From positions 18,354,001-18,418,000 of the forward strand of contig NC_085107.1 of assembly GCF_030269925.1 (NCBI RefSeq): DNA of 64,000 nucleotides, in the 5' to 3' direction. Shown piece by piece: positions 37,901 to 49,900 of the stretch (its first letter is position 1; each line of letters starts with the position of its first letter). The notes under the pieces were generated by a model, which did not search any database, had not been told where the DNA came from, and worked only from the letters and a program-made list of their open reading frames with translations. The position numbers and the translations under genes are program-made. This stretch comes from Bombyx mori (lineage: Eukaryota; Arthropoda; Insecta; Lepidoptera; Bombycidae).

Positions 37901-40900
37901 CGTCATCACAACAGAACATGAGGAAACACGGCACCCTCACGCATATTGTACCACTCCCGCTTCGGTTAACTGCGGCTCGTAATGTCATATGTCTTACGCT
38001 AGATGTGGTACACAAACAATAGCTTAGTATAATTTTTTTATAGATTTGTTTTAACAACTTACTAGCATCAAAATAAAAAAAAAAAACTTCGTAATAAAGA
38101 ATAGTGTAATTTTAGTTACAATAAACCGCTATCAAATAATTCACATTGAATTTCTCTTTGCAATGCTAACGTTAAAACTAATTGTGAATAGCACAAAAGC
38201 CACTGAAAACTAAAACGGTGTTACTGATTTTGGAGAACGAATAGAGTATGAATTGAACAACAAAATGTTTAACTTTAAATATACAGTTGATTAGGTTTCG
38301 GAAGCCAACGTTATGAAAGCGAAAGTTAAATTGATCAAATGTTAATTTCCTTCAGTTATACGTTGAAAAGTTTACCACGAGAGTTTCGAAGGACTCGCAA
38401 TTACGGCTATTCATCTATGTTGGACCTTATGAATTTTCACAAAGGCTTTACTAAGCCACATGTCCTCGCAGCTCGCGCAGAACAATAGTTGTTGTTAATA
38501 GAAGGTTGACGGGTACGTGTGCAAGGATTCCATACGAAAATTCATGAGATAACTATTATCTTATACCTTTAACCGAGCAATTCTGGGATATATATAATTT
38601 GAATCTCGGAAACAGCTCCAACGGTTTTCATACAATTTAGTATACAGGGGATTTCGGGGGCGATAAATCGATCTAGCTACGATTTATTTTCAGAAAATGT
38701 TGTTTTATTCGTGTTTTCAATAATCAACTTTATGACTCTTCCCGACCTCTTTTGGCGAATAATAATAATACTATTTTTCTGAATTGAGAGCAACTAACTG
38801 CTTTAAAGACACAACAAGATGGCGTCATCAAAAAAAAAATCATCTAGTATAATATAATGATAAGATACAAAAAAAAAAACGAATATACAAAATATGCGGA
38901 AAACTGATTTAAACCAATGCACATTTCCGATTTAATTACTTTGAAAACTTATTACGTTTAGCTTGCAACAAACAGCGAGTTTTGCCGCGGGGCTTTTAAT
39001 TATACGATCGCTGTTTGACTATCGGAGCGACACATCCGTAGTTGTTAGTCGATGCAACCCAGTTTGAGTAAATACGCATGCATACATACAGTACAGTGCG
39101 GTACAGTAAGGGCTTAATTCAACGTACATGAATTAGTTGTCCAATAGTCAATGTTATTGTCACTTTTCGACTGCCAACCCATCAACATTCAACATTTGCC
39201 TTTTTAATGAACACCAGAGGTCCCGCAGTAGTCTAAATTCGACTATAATTAATTGGAATTGTAAGTTTGTACACTATTATGATTGTATTTTATACTTCTA
39301 TAATCACAAATTTCGTCAAGGCTACTCTATAAAAAAATATTAATAAAGAAAAACAATACTTAATCTATTCTCAATTTGACCACAGACGTCAAGAACAAAA
39401 GTTTGACAATAAATAGTATGCATGCGTGTGTGCGTCAAATACATGGTATGTAGTGTGTGTAATGTTTTCTTTATGGATTTAATGTATCTTTTATGCATTA
39501 TTTTAAAAAAAATATTTGCATTTTACACTTATTCACTATATTCTCTATAAGTGTGGAAAATTTCATACTCCCTCGTCCGCGCAATTTTCGTAAAAAGGGA
39601 TACAAAGTTTTTGCTTCACGTATTAATATATGGACATAATTAAATATCGAAAGCGTTCGCTATTTTTTAAATTCGACCAACGCTTCGTTGACTATCTATT
39701 TAGGTACCTTCGATTTTTATATTGAAGTTGTAGTTATTTGTTGTAAAGCCATGCCCTGCATAGTATTTTTTGAAGCGTTTCATTGTGCGCGTGTGTTTTT
39801 TTATTTGTATATTAAATTCTGTAGCGATGTAGAGTTATTTTTGAAAATACTAAATGTATAGCGTCGTAATTTTCGTTTACATAAATTTAAACAGTTTCCT
39901 TCCGTTCTGAATTTAAATATTAATTTGAGTTTGTCGACTACAGAACAAAACACATTGTTTTGCGTAAAACGTGCCGTTTAAACCAATTACTAGACGGAAC
40001 ATTAATCAATTAGTCTTTGTAATAGTCTGACATGTATTTTCGAGCCAATACGACTGACTGTATGACGAACCTAGCTGTGGGTTAATTGCACTTTGGTTTT
40101 CATATTAAATACATATGCCTAACTTTATTTGTTGTTATTTTTCTAGAGTATACCGACCGATATTCCAAAGAACTTTGTAAATTCTATTGAAAAGAGTTGC
40201 GGTCGTTCAATTATAAACGGTGTGATAGACATGACAACTGCTTTCTTTATATGCATTTGCAATTTTTTCTTCCGGCAGCTTTTTAATTTAATATGTATCT
40301 TACTGGTGGACTTCTTGTGAGTCCGCACGGGTAGTTTTGATGTCGTTGTAATGAAAAACGTTGATTGTCATCTGACACGAGAGCCCAAAGGCTTAGCGTG
40401 GTAAATCCTCTACACTTTACATTGCTAGTCCGTGCATTATGAACTTTCTAACATATATTACTGGTGGTAAGATCTCTTGTGAGTCCGCACGGGTAGGTAC
40501 CACCACCCTGCCTATTTCTGCCGTGAAGCAGTAATGCGCTTCGGCTTGAAGGGTGGGGCAGCCATTGTAACTATACTGAGACCTTAGAACTTATATCTCA
40601 AGGTGGGTGGCGCATTTATGTTTTAGATGTCTATGGGCTCCAGTAACCACTTAACACCAGGTGGGCGTGAGCTCGTCCATCCACCTAAGCAATTTTTTTT
40701 TTAAATATATTTTATATTAAAAAAATATAATATGTTAAATTTTGTGCGTATACAAACAGGTAGGAGGCCGACATATATTAATAACGGTTGATGGGTAAAC
40801 AAAATGTAACTACACGTGAAAATACATTTTCGAAAATATCAGACTTGACGTATCCTGTCTGATGTATGAATATGCAAATTGAGTGCAGCAACGCGTTTTA

Positions 40901-43900
40901 AATGTATTGATTTTTACTTCGGAAGTATTATTCGCTGTTAGTTTAATTTAAGAGGATATTTTGCATGTGAATTTTGTTCTCTGATAAGGTGTTATAAGTA
41001 GGCAAATGTTTTGTCTAAGAACAAATTATTACGAAGGTACTATGTTGTAAATATTGGAGTACTATTATATACCAACTAGCTGTACGCTTCGCTGGGCATT
41101 TAAAATTAACATTATTATTTCTCACCCCCACAAAGATTCTTATCATTAACGCCCCTGAAACTGGTGTAGGGAGTCCAAAACTCATATAAATATTAGCCTA
41201 TCCATTAAGTACATGTATTTTCTACATGGATACCAAATTTCAAGTCAATCAGATGCACGGTTCAGTAATTATAACGGAACATCCGTAAATACCACTATAG
41301 CTTTATATATCTATATATTAATACGTGAAGCAAAAACTTTGTATCCCTTTTTACGAAAATTGCGCGGTCGGAGGAGTATGAAATTTTCTACACCTATAGA
41401 GTATATAGAGAAGAAGTGCATAATGCTATTTTTTTTTAAAATAATGCATAAAATATACATTAAATCAATAAAGAAAACATTACAAACACTACATACCATG
41501 TATTTGATGCACACACACATGTATACTATTTATTGTCAAACTTTTGTTCTTGACGTCTGTTGTCAAATTGAGAATAGATTAAATATTGTTTGTCTTTGTT
41601 AATATTTTTATAGTGTAGTGTAGTCTTGGCGAAATTTGTGATTACAGAGGTATAAAATACAATCATAATAGTGTACAAACTTACAGTTCCAATTAATTAT
41701 ACTCGAATTTCGACTACTGCGGGGCCACTAGTTAGTATAGATATAAGAATTTACGATACCAACAATTTTATTTTCGCAAATACCGGTTGCTTCTTTGCAA
41801 CCAAATGTGTTGTTGATTTTTAGAGATGAATGACGTCATTCAAGTATAAACAATAAGAATGTGTCTTGAACCGTAATAATTTAAAGTACACACATCGCTT
41901 ACAATCGCGACCTTAAGGGTTCAAAGCGAGTCGTTCTCACGAGCGCCGGTTAGTAAACAAATAAATTGTTGTTATTCATATTACAAAGAGAGGTAACGAG
42001 AGGCAGACCTTATTGCTAGTTGTGAGTTCTATTTATAGTGCGCGGTCGTATCGTTCGCTTATACGAGTAGAATGCGCGTATTAATTCGAACAAAACATCG
42101 TTTTAATTTATTAGTAATTCGACAGTCAAAGATTTTAATTACGAATCTCAAGACCAAGTATTATTTCCGGGCTTAGTCCGTCAAAATTATTGAAGTTATC
42201 ATCATTCGAAATGTTCCTCGAAGCCTCATATGCGTATAAGTTATACTAAGTTATGAAAACATTTCGTAATCCTATATTTTCACAATTGATTATATTTTTG
42301 AAAACTATTTTTTTTTTATCTATACATATAAAAAAAATTGGAGTGTCTGTTTGTAATATTGAAATAACCGTTTTTCACTACATCCATATGAATATATATA
42401 CGGTACATACACCAAAATAATTTTTTTTACTATTTTTGTCTCTCTGTCTGTTTGTTCCGGCTAATCTCTGGGACGGCTGGACCGATGTTGATGAGTCTCA
42501 CTGATAGGGTAGCTGATGATATAAGGAGTAACTTAGGCTACTTTTTCTAAACTAGCTTCGCCCCGCGGCGTCACGCGGTACGACAATAACCGCGGGCAAC
42601 ATCTCGGGACTCAGCTATCAATATTAAAATTTAATGTTTCTAAAGCGAAGCGATGGCGGTCAGTCCGTCAGTCAGTCTAATCAGTTTTACAGTACAATTG
42701 CTGCCGTACCCTTCAAACCGAAACGCATTACTGCTTGGCAGCACAAATAGAGATAAATCGAATAATGATTATTTCAACATCAAAATAAATAATTAAATTT
42801 ACCTAATTTGTATTGTAATCCGACCGATCTTATAAGTATATGTATATGTATACATAAAACAGACATCTCCAACAATATAGATAATCTCGGTATTTAAATC
42901 AGTAAACTTAAACTGAATATTGTTTGCTCTTGCTATGAATTTCTCCTTTATTTCTTTTTAGAACAACGTCACGTATGTCAGGTACACTTAAAAACATTTT
43001 TATAAAACATCGATATAAATATATCTAACTACTTGAGTGCGTAGTCGTCGCAAACAATGTTCTCGCAGGCAATGTTCTTAAAAATTACAAAATCTTGGGA
43101 TCCGGCGAAATTATATTATCAATTGAGTTATTACGCCTTATCGATCTTACTGGTCCATTTAAATTTTGAGTTTACGTTTTAAAACAAGAGAAGGTTCTGC
43201 CTCTTCTGCTATACTAAAACCACGTTATACCCTCGAGCATAGTTGGGTAATAAATAGGTGCTCTTGATGATAAACTGTATGCATCAATGAAATAGCCAGA
43301 TTATTTATTTATTTTATTTTTCTTAGATGGTTGGACGAGCTCACAGCCCACCTGGTGTTAAGTGGTTACTGGAGCCCATATACATCTACGACGTAAATGC
43401 ACCACCCACCTTGAGATATAAGTTCTAAAGTCTCAAGTATAGTTAAAACGGTTGCCCCACCCTTCAAACCGAAACGCATTACTGCTTCACAGAAATAGGC
43501 ATGATGGTGGTACCTACCCATGCGGACTCACAAGAGTTCCTACCACCAGTAAAATATACAGATACATATAATATACTCGTAATTGTTCACGAGGTCAGAT
43601 ATTACGTATCTCGATCATCGCCAAATGAACTACGTAATCTCAGTAGTATATATTTCTATTGAAAATTTGAAGCTTCCGTTGCCCGTCTCTGCTATAACTC
43701 CTATTTTATTGCTATGAGCAGATGATCGTACAATCTATTTATTTACAAGCAATTATCAAGAGGACAAGAGCGTAAATGCTAAAACGTGGGGTCGTAATTG
43801 CCTTGTAATAACAACTTTCTTTTACTCCGTAACATTTAGCACGATTGCTTTGCGACAGGAAAATGCAAGTCGGAGTCAAATACCTAACTGGTAAATAGAA

Positions 43901-46900
43901 ATATTTTTCAAATTTGTTAGCTACACGTTCTTTTTTTTCTACAATTTTACTATAATTTGTAAATTACAAACCAATATGAAATCACAACGTCGCTGCGTCG
44001 GTTAGTAGGTATTATCGTAAATTCACAGTCGTTTTTAAACCCGGATCATTCAATGTAACCTAACATTCGTGCCTTGACCCAGTTGAGTAGGTATATGTAA
44101 CACATAATAAAACACAGAAACAATGTTTTACTGCATTCGCTTTTATTGCTTATAATAATAATAAATTATAATTTAAAGTCTAATATTTGGTAAATATTTG
44201 TATTATTCTTGTAACGTTACAAAATAACTGTTAGCGGTTTACTGTAAATAATTTTCTTGAATGTTCTCTTGGTTTTAATAGACAAATCATTTGCTTGTGA
44301 AATATTGTTGAAAATTGTGTATTCCACTAAGAAGTTAAATAAATATTCACTATATTAATATCATATAATTAAAAAATCGTTTATAAAACATCTCTATTTG
44401 GATACATTTTATGCCTATCTTCTTCTGGCGTTACTATAGCTTCATTTATATCTTTCACGTGAAGTTTCGGATTGGACGGTACTTTATTTTATGGTTGCGA
44501 GTTAACTTTTACCATTAGGCGGCTTATATAATATACTTGCATTAAAAATCAATGACTATATTAATGTATCGCTTGTACATCGATCACATCAGAGACATAG
44601 CAGACCCTTTGCATTAGGTGGCAATCAAACGTAAAATACTAAATCGAAACATGAATACCTGATTCTAGTGTTTTGCTGTATGATACTAATAACATCGATT
44701 TGGCAATTCATTTAATACTACCCATTATATGTATGAGATGACTTATTGTTATTGAATAGATTATGCCATAACTGACATTCGTATTCGAAGTATGCGTTTG
44801 AAGTATTATTAACCTGAATTGTTAGAAGATAACATGTAAAAAATTATACATTGTCGTTTAAAGACTATACCATTTTAAATGTCATTTCGAAACGATCTAG
44901 TCAGTGAGATCGTAAAATGTTTAGATTGCGATATAACGGCTTAAGATGTCATTTGCAAAATTTACAAGATATATTGCAAAAGGCACTGCTAATGTTATTA
45001 GGTAACGAGATAAAAATGGCTCGACATTGACGTATCGAAGACTGACAGTTGAAAACACTATCGCTTAACGAGTTTTCCAGGATCCAGTAATCGACATGCG
45101 AGGCACTCTATGTCATTATATGGTTCGCTTCGTACAAGCTTTTACTGGCTTTTTTATCAACGCTTTTGTAAACAATGTATTTGATAAAAGAGCTCAGTTT
45201 TCTGATATACGTTCGCGTTGCGTCGCTATCAGATTTTCGTAAGTGTAAATCGTGTATTGGCGCGTCGAACCCGATGTTGAAATTATAGTTTGCACGGTCG
45301 TGGACCGTGTCAGGTCGAGTCGCGCGACGTCTATCACTCATCCCGTGTCGAGGTCTTCCATTAGTTTGCGTCTAAGAGGGATACTGCAATTTAGAGCTGT
45401 CCTCGCTGTGAATTACGTTCTATTGAACCTGGTGATTGTTTTATAAACAAATAAAATACGTTCATCAAAATAACAAGCATAATATGTGACTTCACATCCG
45501 GTGCAACTAATAAACAAGTTGTTTTGATTGTGCAGCTAAGAAAACAACAACGTCCAAGCAAAAACGAGCGCCCGATGACCCTATTTTCGTCTATATCGGA
45601 TGCTGTTCGGACGTCGTTCTACTGGACCCAAAGAAGAGAGAAGAACACTTCATGGGTTACTTGACGATAAGAAAACGTCGGAGAAAATCCCAAGAGCTGA
45701 GCTCTATTCGCCGTGAACAGCTGCTTACGGAATATCTGTCTCGTAGCGTATCCGACGTAAGTACATTATACAAAAGATTCACCACGATTTAAAGTTAAGT
45801 TCCATAATGCGGAAAGACCGGTGAGCAATTAAAAATTAGAGAAAAAAAAAAACTGGTTAATCATTAAACAAGTGATTTAACTGAAGGCTATTTAAGCAGT
45901 AGCAATATTTAAAATATCTGTCACAGATATTTAAACGATTCTCCGTCCTCAGACTTTCGCAGAGATCGAACAATCAATCGCGCCGATAAACGTTGAAATT
46001 CAAATCCATTTCATATAAGGGGACCGAGACGAGCCAACTTGAACGTATAATTTCCTGACACTTGTTGACATGCTCAAACGGAAAATTAGATACACGCTGG
46101 CTATTTAGTACGTTTTGTATGCTATATTTAAATGGCGCCGGTACATATTGTCTTTCTCACCATGGTCATTCCGCACTCCGCCGCTATATCAACGCGGTAT
46201 TGTTTCTCGGCTCCGCCACAAATTCAAATGTCATTTGTTTATATTCATGAGGCATCCACACGCACTATGTATACGTAGGCTAGTTGTGACATATTGTTAG
46301 ATGTTGTTCTGCGTTCCAAGTAGCTCACGCAAGGACGGCGCAACGCGAAACACCAATTAATAAATGCGTTCGAAAAATTAAGCACGTTATCCGACTTGAT
46401 TAGTCAAAATCATGACAGGCTAGAGTTTATAAGTGCATTATGCCATGTCGCCTGTTATGTTCGCTAACTTGTTATATCCATTTTTGGCGTATCAGGTCAC
46501 GGGCGAAACAAATGTAACTAGAACGCAGAATGACGGCTACACTATAACACAAACGTTAAGGGGCAACGTACATTTTTCAAATAACACTAAATCTAATGAG
46601 CTAGCTTGGTCACGTAAACAATGTTTATTTACTTGCATTTTATACGTAAAGACGAAATTATTTGCAACGTGTACGCCTCATGAACAGTACATAATATGTA
46701 TATTTATGTATGTGTGGTGTGCAATGATGAGTTTTAAGATTCCTTCCTGATGCAGATGCTCATTGACAATTGGCCAAGAATCTTGTAAAGAGACAACATC
46801 TTTTATTTAAGAGCTGGCGCGTAACTCCCGCCAGACGGTACTTAAGGTCGATGACTTTGGTTTCCGTCTGATCTGCGATTTTTTCGCTCTTAGCGCGAAG

Positions 46901-49900
46901 CGACTTTGCGAATGTATGGCGACCAAAGATTATTTTCACGCTCGCTGAGAGTCGTGAGAATAACATTCGTGTCTGTTTCATTGCGTGTTGTGTTAACTTT
47001 GAGTTTTCTTTTCAGTACTTGCACCGTAACGCCGGCGAATGGAAATTTAACGCCTTCTATTTCGACAAACTGGCCGGGGGTAAATTTACGATGAGAGTTT
47101 TCACGCACAAACGACTGGTCTATTTCTGAGAGTAACAAGAGAACTTTTGAATTATCTGGATATCTTAATTAATAATGACAGACTAATCGATTCGTGCGTG
47201 ATGATACTCTTAAAAAAAATTACATTTTCTTTTGTTTCTTTTTCGTTTGCAGCGCTGTTGTTGAGTGAAGCGATAAGTTATGAAGTGGTTTTACATTAAT
47301 AATCTTAACGATTTGGACATCACTATAGTTAGAATTAGGAATACAATTAAATTTACGAAAAATTAGGCGTCAAAAGAAACGAACAAAACATAACACAACT
47401 ACCCGGTCTATATTTAGTTCAAAAATCGTAATAGCATTGAAATATCAAACCCATAAGATCGCGAACAAGGATTCACTTGCGATTGAATTATTCAAATCAA
47501 TTTACGTCATAATAAATATCAAACTTTATTAACACTATTGAATGCAGTTTAGCAGTGCGGCCACGATACATAAATCACAACGAAACTTCTCATTTTATGT
47601 TCGTGATCGCTAATTAGATTTGCGTCCCACTTGGTCTAACCTAGATGATTTCATTTTAGCCCGGAGACTGTTCTTTGAAAGTTTGATGATGAGGAAAAAC
47701 AATATTTTTTTAATTACCAATACTTAATACACACTGTTATTTGATGGGTTCTCGATATTTAGGCGCAGTTGTAAGCGAATGATAGTGCATGGATAGCCTG
47801 ATCATCATCATCATCTTTGGTCTTACGGCCTTAGCCTGGTCCAGTATGTCTCTCCAGACTGCTCTGTTCAGGGCTTTCTCCTTCCAGTTCTTAACGCCGA
47901 TATTTTTGAGGTCTCGCTCCACGCCATCCAACCATCGGAGTTTGATGGATAGCCTGATTAGTAGTCTACTATTGAAATGTGTATTTCGCGGAAAGAACCC
48001 GTTAAATCTGTATCACGCAGATAGTGGCGAAAGCTTAACACAGTAAATAAATGAGAAGTATATCTAGTAAATATTTTAATTCTGTAAACAACAATAGTCT
48101 TATTTTAATAGAATTCTTTTCGATTCGACTCAAGTAGCTTAAGGCATGACTTTCTTAAAGTACACCTTACGTCGATCATTTGTTACATTTTGTAATTTCC
48201 CTTGGGCAATACGGAATGAAGTAGATTATGCCCGTACAATGGTTTTGAATGCTCTTACTAAGGAAACGTGTAAAATCTCTTATGTTTTTTTGTTCGTTGC
48301 TATAAATATTTTGTTTTTCAAAAATGAATGAGTAAGACGTCAAATAAATAAATTAATTTCAATGAAATCTTGCTATTTCGAAATTCACTTCGGAAATTGT
48401 TCAATCTATTAAAAAAAAGATATATGCTGCTTTCGATATAATTTATTGCAATACGATTTGCGGTCTTATTTTTCGCGCTGCGGGATATCAGTGCCGCGGT
48501 GTCTATGGTCTCTGGAAACTTCTCAAACTAAGATGGGCTTTAAATATGGTCTAAAAAAATCATACATAAGTTCACAGCGACATGCAACGTATTGGCAGCT
48601 TGGTATTATTGCGAATATCTACAGTACAGTGTCGGAGTTTCGTGACTGCAGACGATAAAACATGATGATATACAAATGATTCATATTTTAATTTTTAACC
48701 TGTAATTTAATAACATTATTGCTGTAATTACTATGGCCTGGAAGATTTAGCTTTTAGTGATAAAATCATAGGAATTTTGTGTTAATGATAACGTTAAATT
48801 ATTTTTGTAGTCCATTAGATATACTGAATAGACCCACTAGATACTGTTACATAATTTCAAATGATTCTCAACAATGTCAAGTCAACTATTGTGGTGTGAT
48901 ATAACTAGATTTCCCTCGTGTTAAATCGTTTGTCCTTTGACTAAGCGTCTTTGTTACATTGTTTCATTAATTAATTTATTTCGTTGCCGTTGAGTTTGTG
49001 ATTGGAATCGTTTTCGAAAACTGAGGAAATTATAAGAAAAACACATCGAATAATCCCAAGGAATTGTTGTTGAAAATCGGTTCCCAAGAGATTGCTGTTG
49101 AAAATCGGTTGGTCACGTATAGATTGGTATGAGAAAAACACGAACAAAAAATATGACACAATTTCATTGTAATGTTATCTTAAAATTCATTAATTTAAGG
49201 TTATAAATGAGAAATAAAGTGAATTCTTGTTAATCAAAAGTCTATAATAGAGTAAGTAGTTGAGAATGTACATTTTCTGAAAATGTCTGATATCTTTGTA
49301 ATTTTGTATAATCAGAACATTCTATTTTGCGGCAAATTAATTTTTAAAACTATGGAATTGTTTTTTCAATTTCATATAGGTATATTATGATAATTTTGAT
49401 CTTCAACCAAATCGACCATAAAACTTTCATTGTCCAAACTTCCACAATATCATTATGTGATAGATGCGTTCTAGAAACAATTACACTTTTTTTTGTACAA
49501 TGTATGTACTTTTTTTTTATCTTAAACATCTATCAAAATACTCAAGTTGGATGTAGCAATGTTGGGGGAAAGAGTCGAGCGAAGCGGTGCCATCAATATC
49601 GCGTCGTGTAAGTACTCGGGTGACCACAGTCGTACGGAGAAAAGGACACGATCAAATGAGTAATCGTCAAAAACTAAAAAAATTGTAGGTCGGGGGCTTT
49701 TTATACTAAGTTTTCTGGGAAAGAGACGGCGGTGTTTTCAACTTTAGTACATAGCGAAAGAAACCTATCGACTATTTGAAGACACGAGTGGATGAAGGGG
49801 TTAAGTACCATTTTTAAGAATTTTGAGTTTTTACATTGAATGAAGTTGTAATGTGCCCATAAACCATATTAGACCTTAAAACTCCGGGCTAAAATTATTA

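Larger units (their letters stand above)
37275..45535 (+). other. PDE7-like 8.3-kb intron
   Basis: Contains the Helitron-like and Bm1 elements listed separately between 39214 and 43553. Outside them (37275-39213, 39640-40290, 41742-42318, 43554-45080) I see AT-rich sequence with no exon, RNA gene or recognisable repeat. 45180-45420 is clearly richer in CpG than its surroundings. Confidence 0.6.

Noticed and set aside
46760..47138. Possible minus-strand gene (two overlapping open frames, [16 protein letters not shown] and [15 protein letters not shown])
   Set aside because: They overlap the 64-nt PDE7 exon on the opposite strand, lie in different frames, and show no known domain or splice context.
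47640..47690. Candidate PDE7 exon after ttcattttag ([14 protein letters not shown])
   Set aside because: No donor follows, and the segment is made unnecessary by the exon at 47016.
49545..49618. Candidate PDE7 exon ending at a strong gtaagt donor
   Set aside because: The reading frame that would fit the next exon creates a stop at the junction, and the peptide does not match the family. The exon at 47016 fits both phase and motif.
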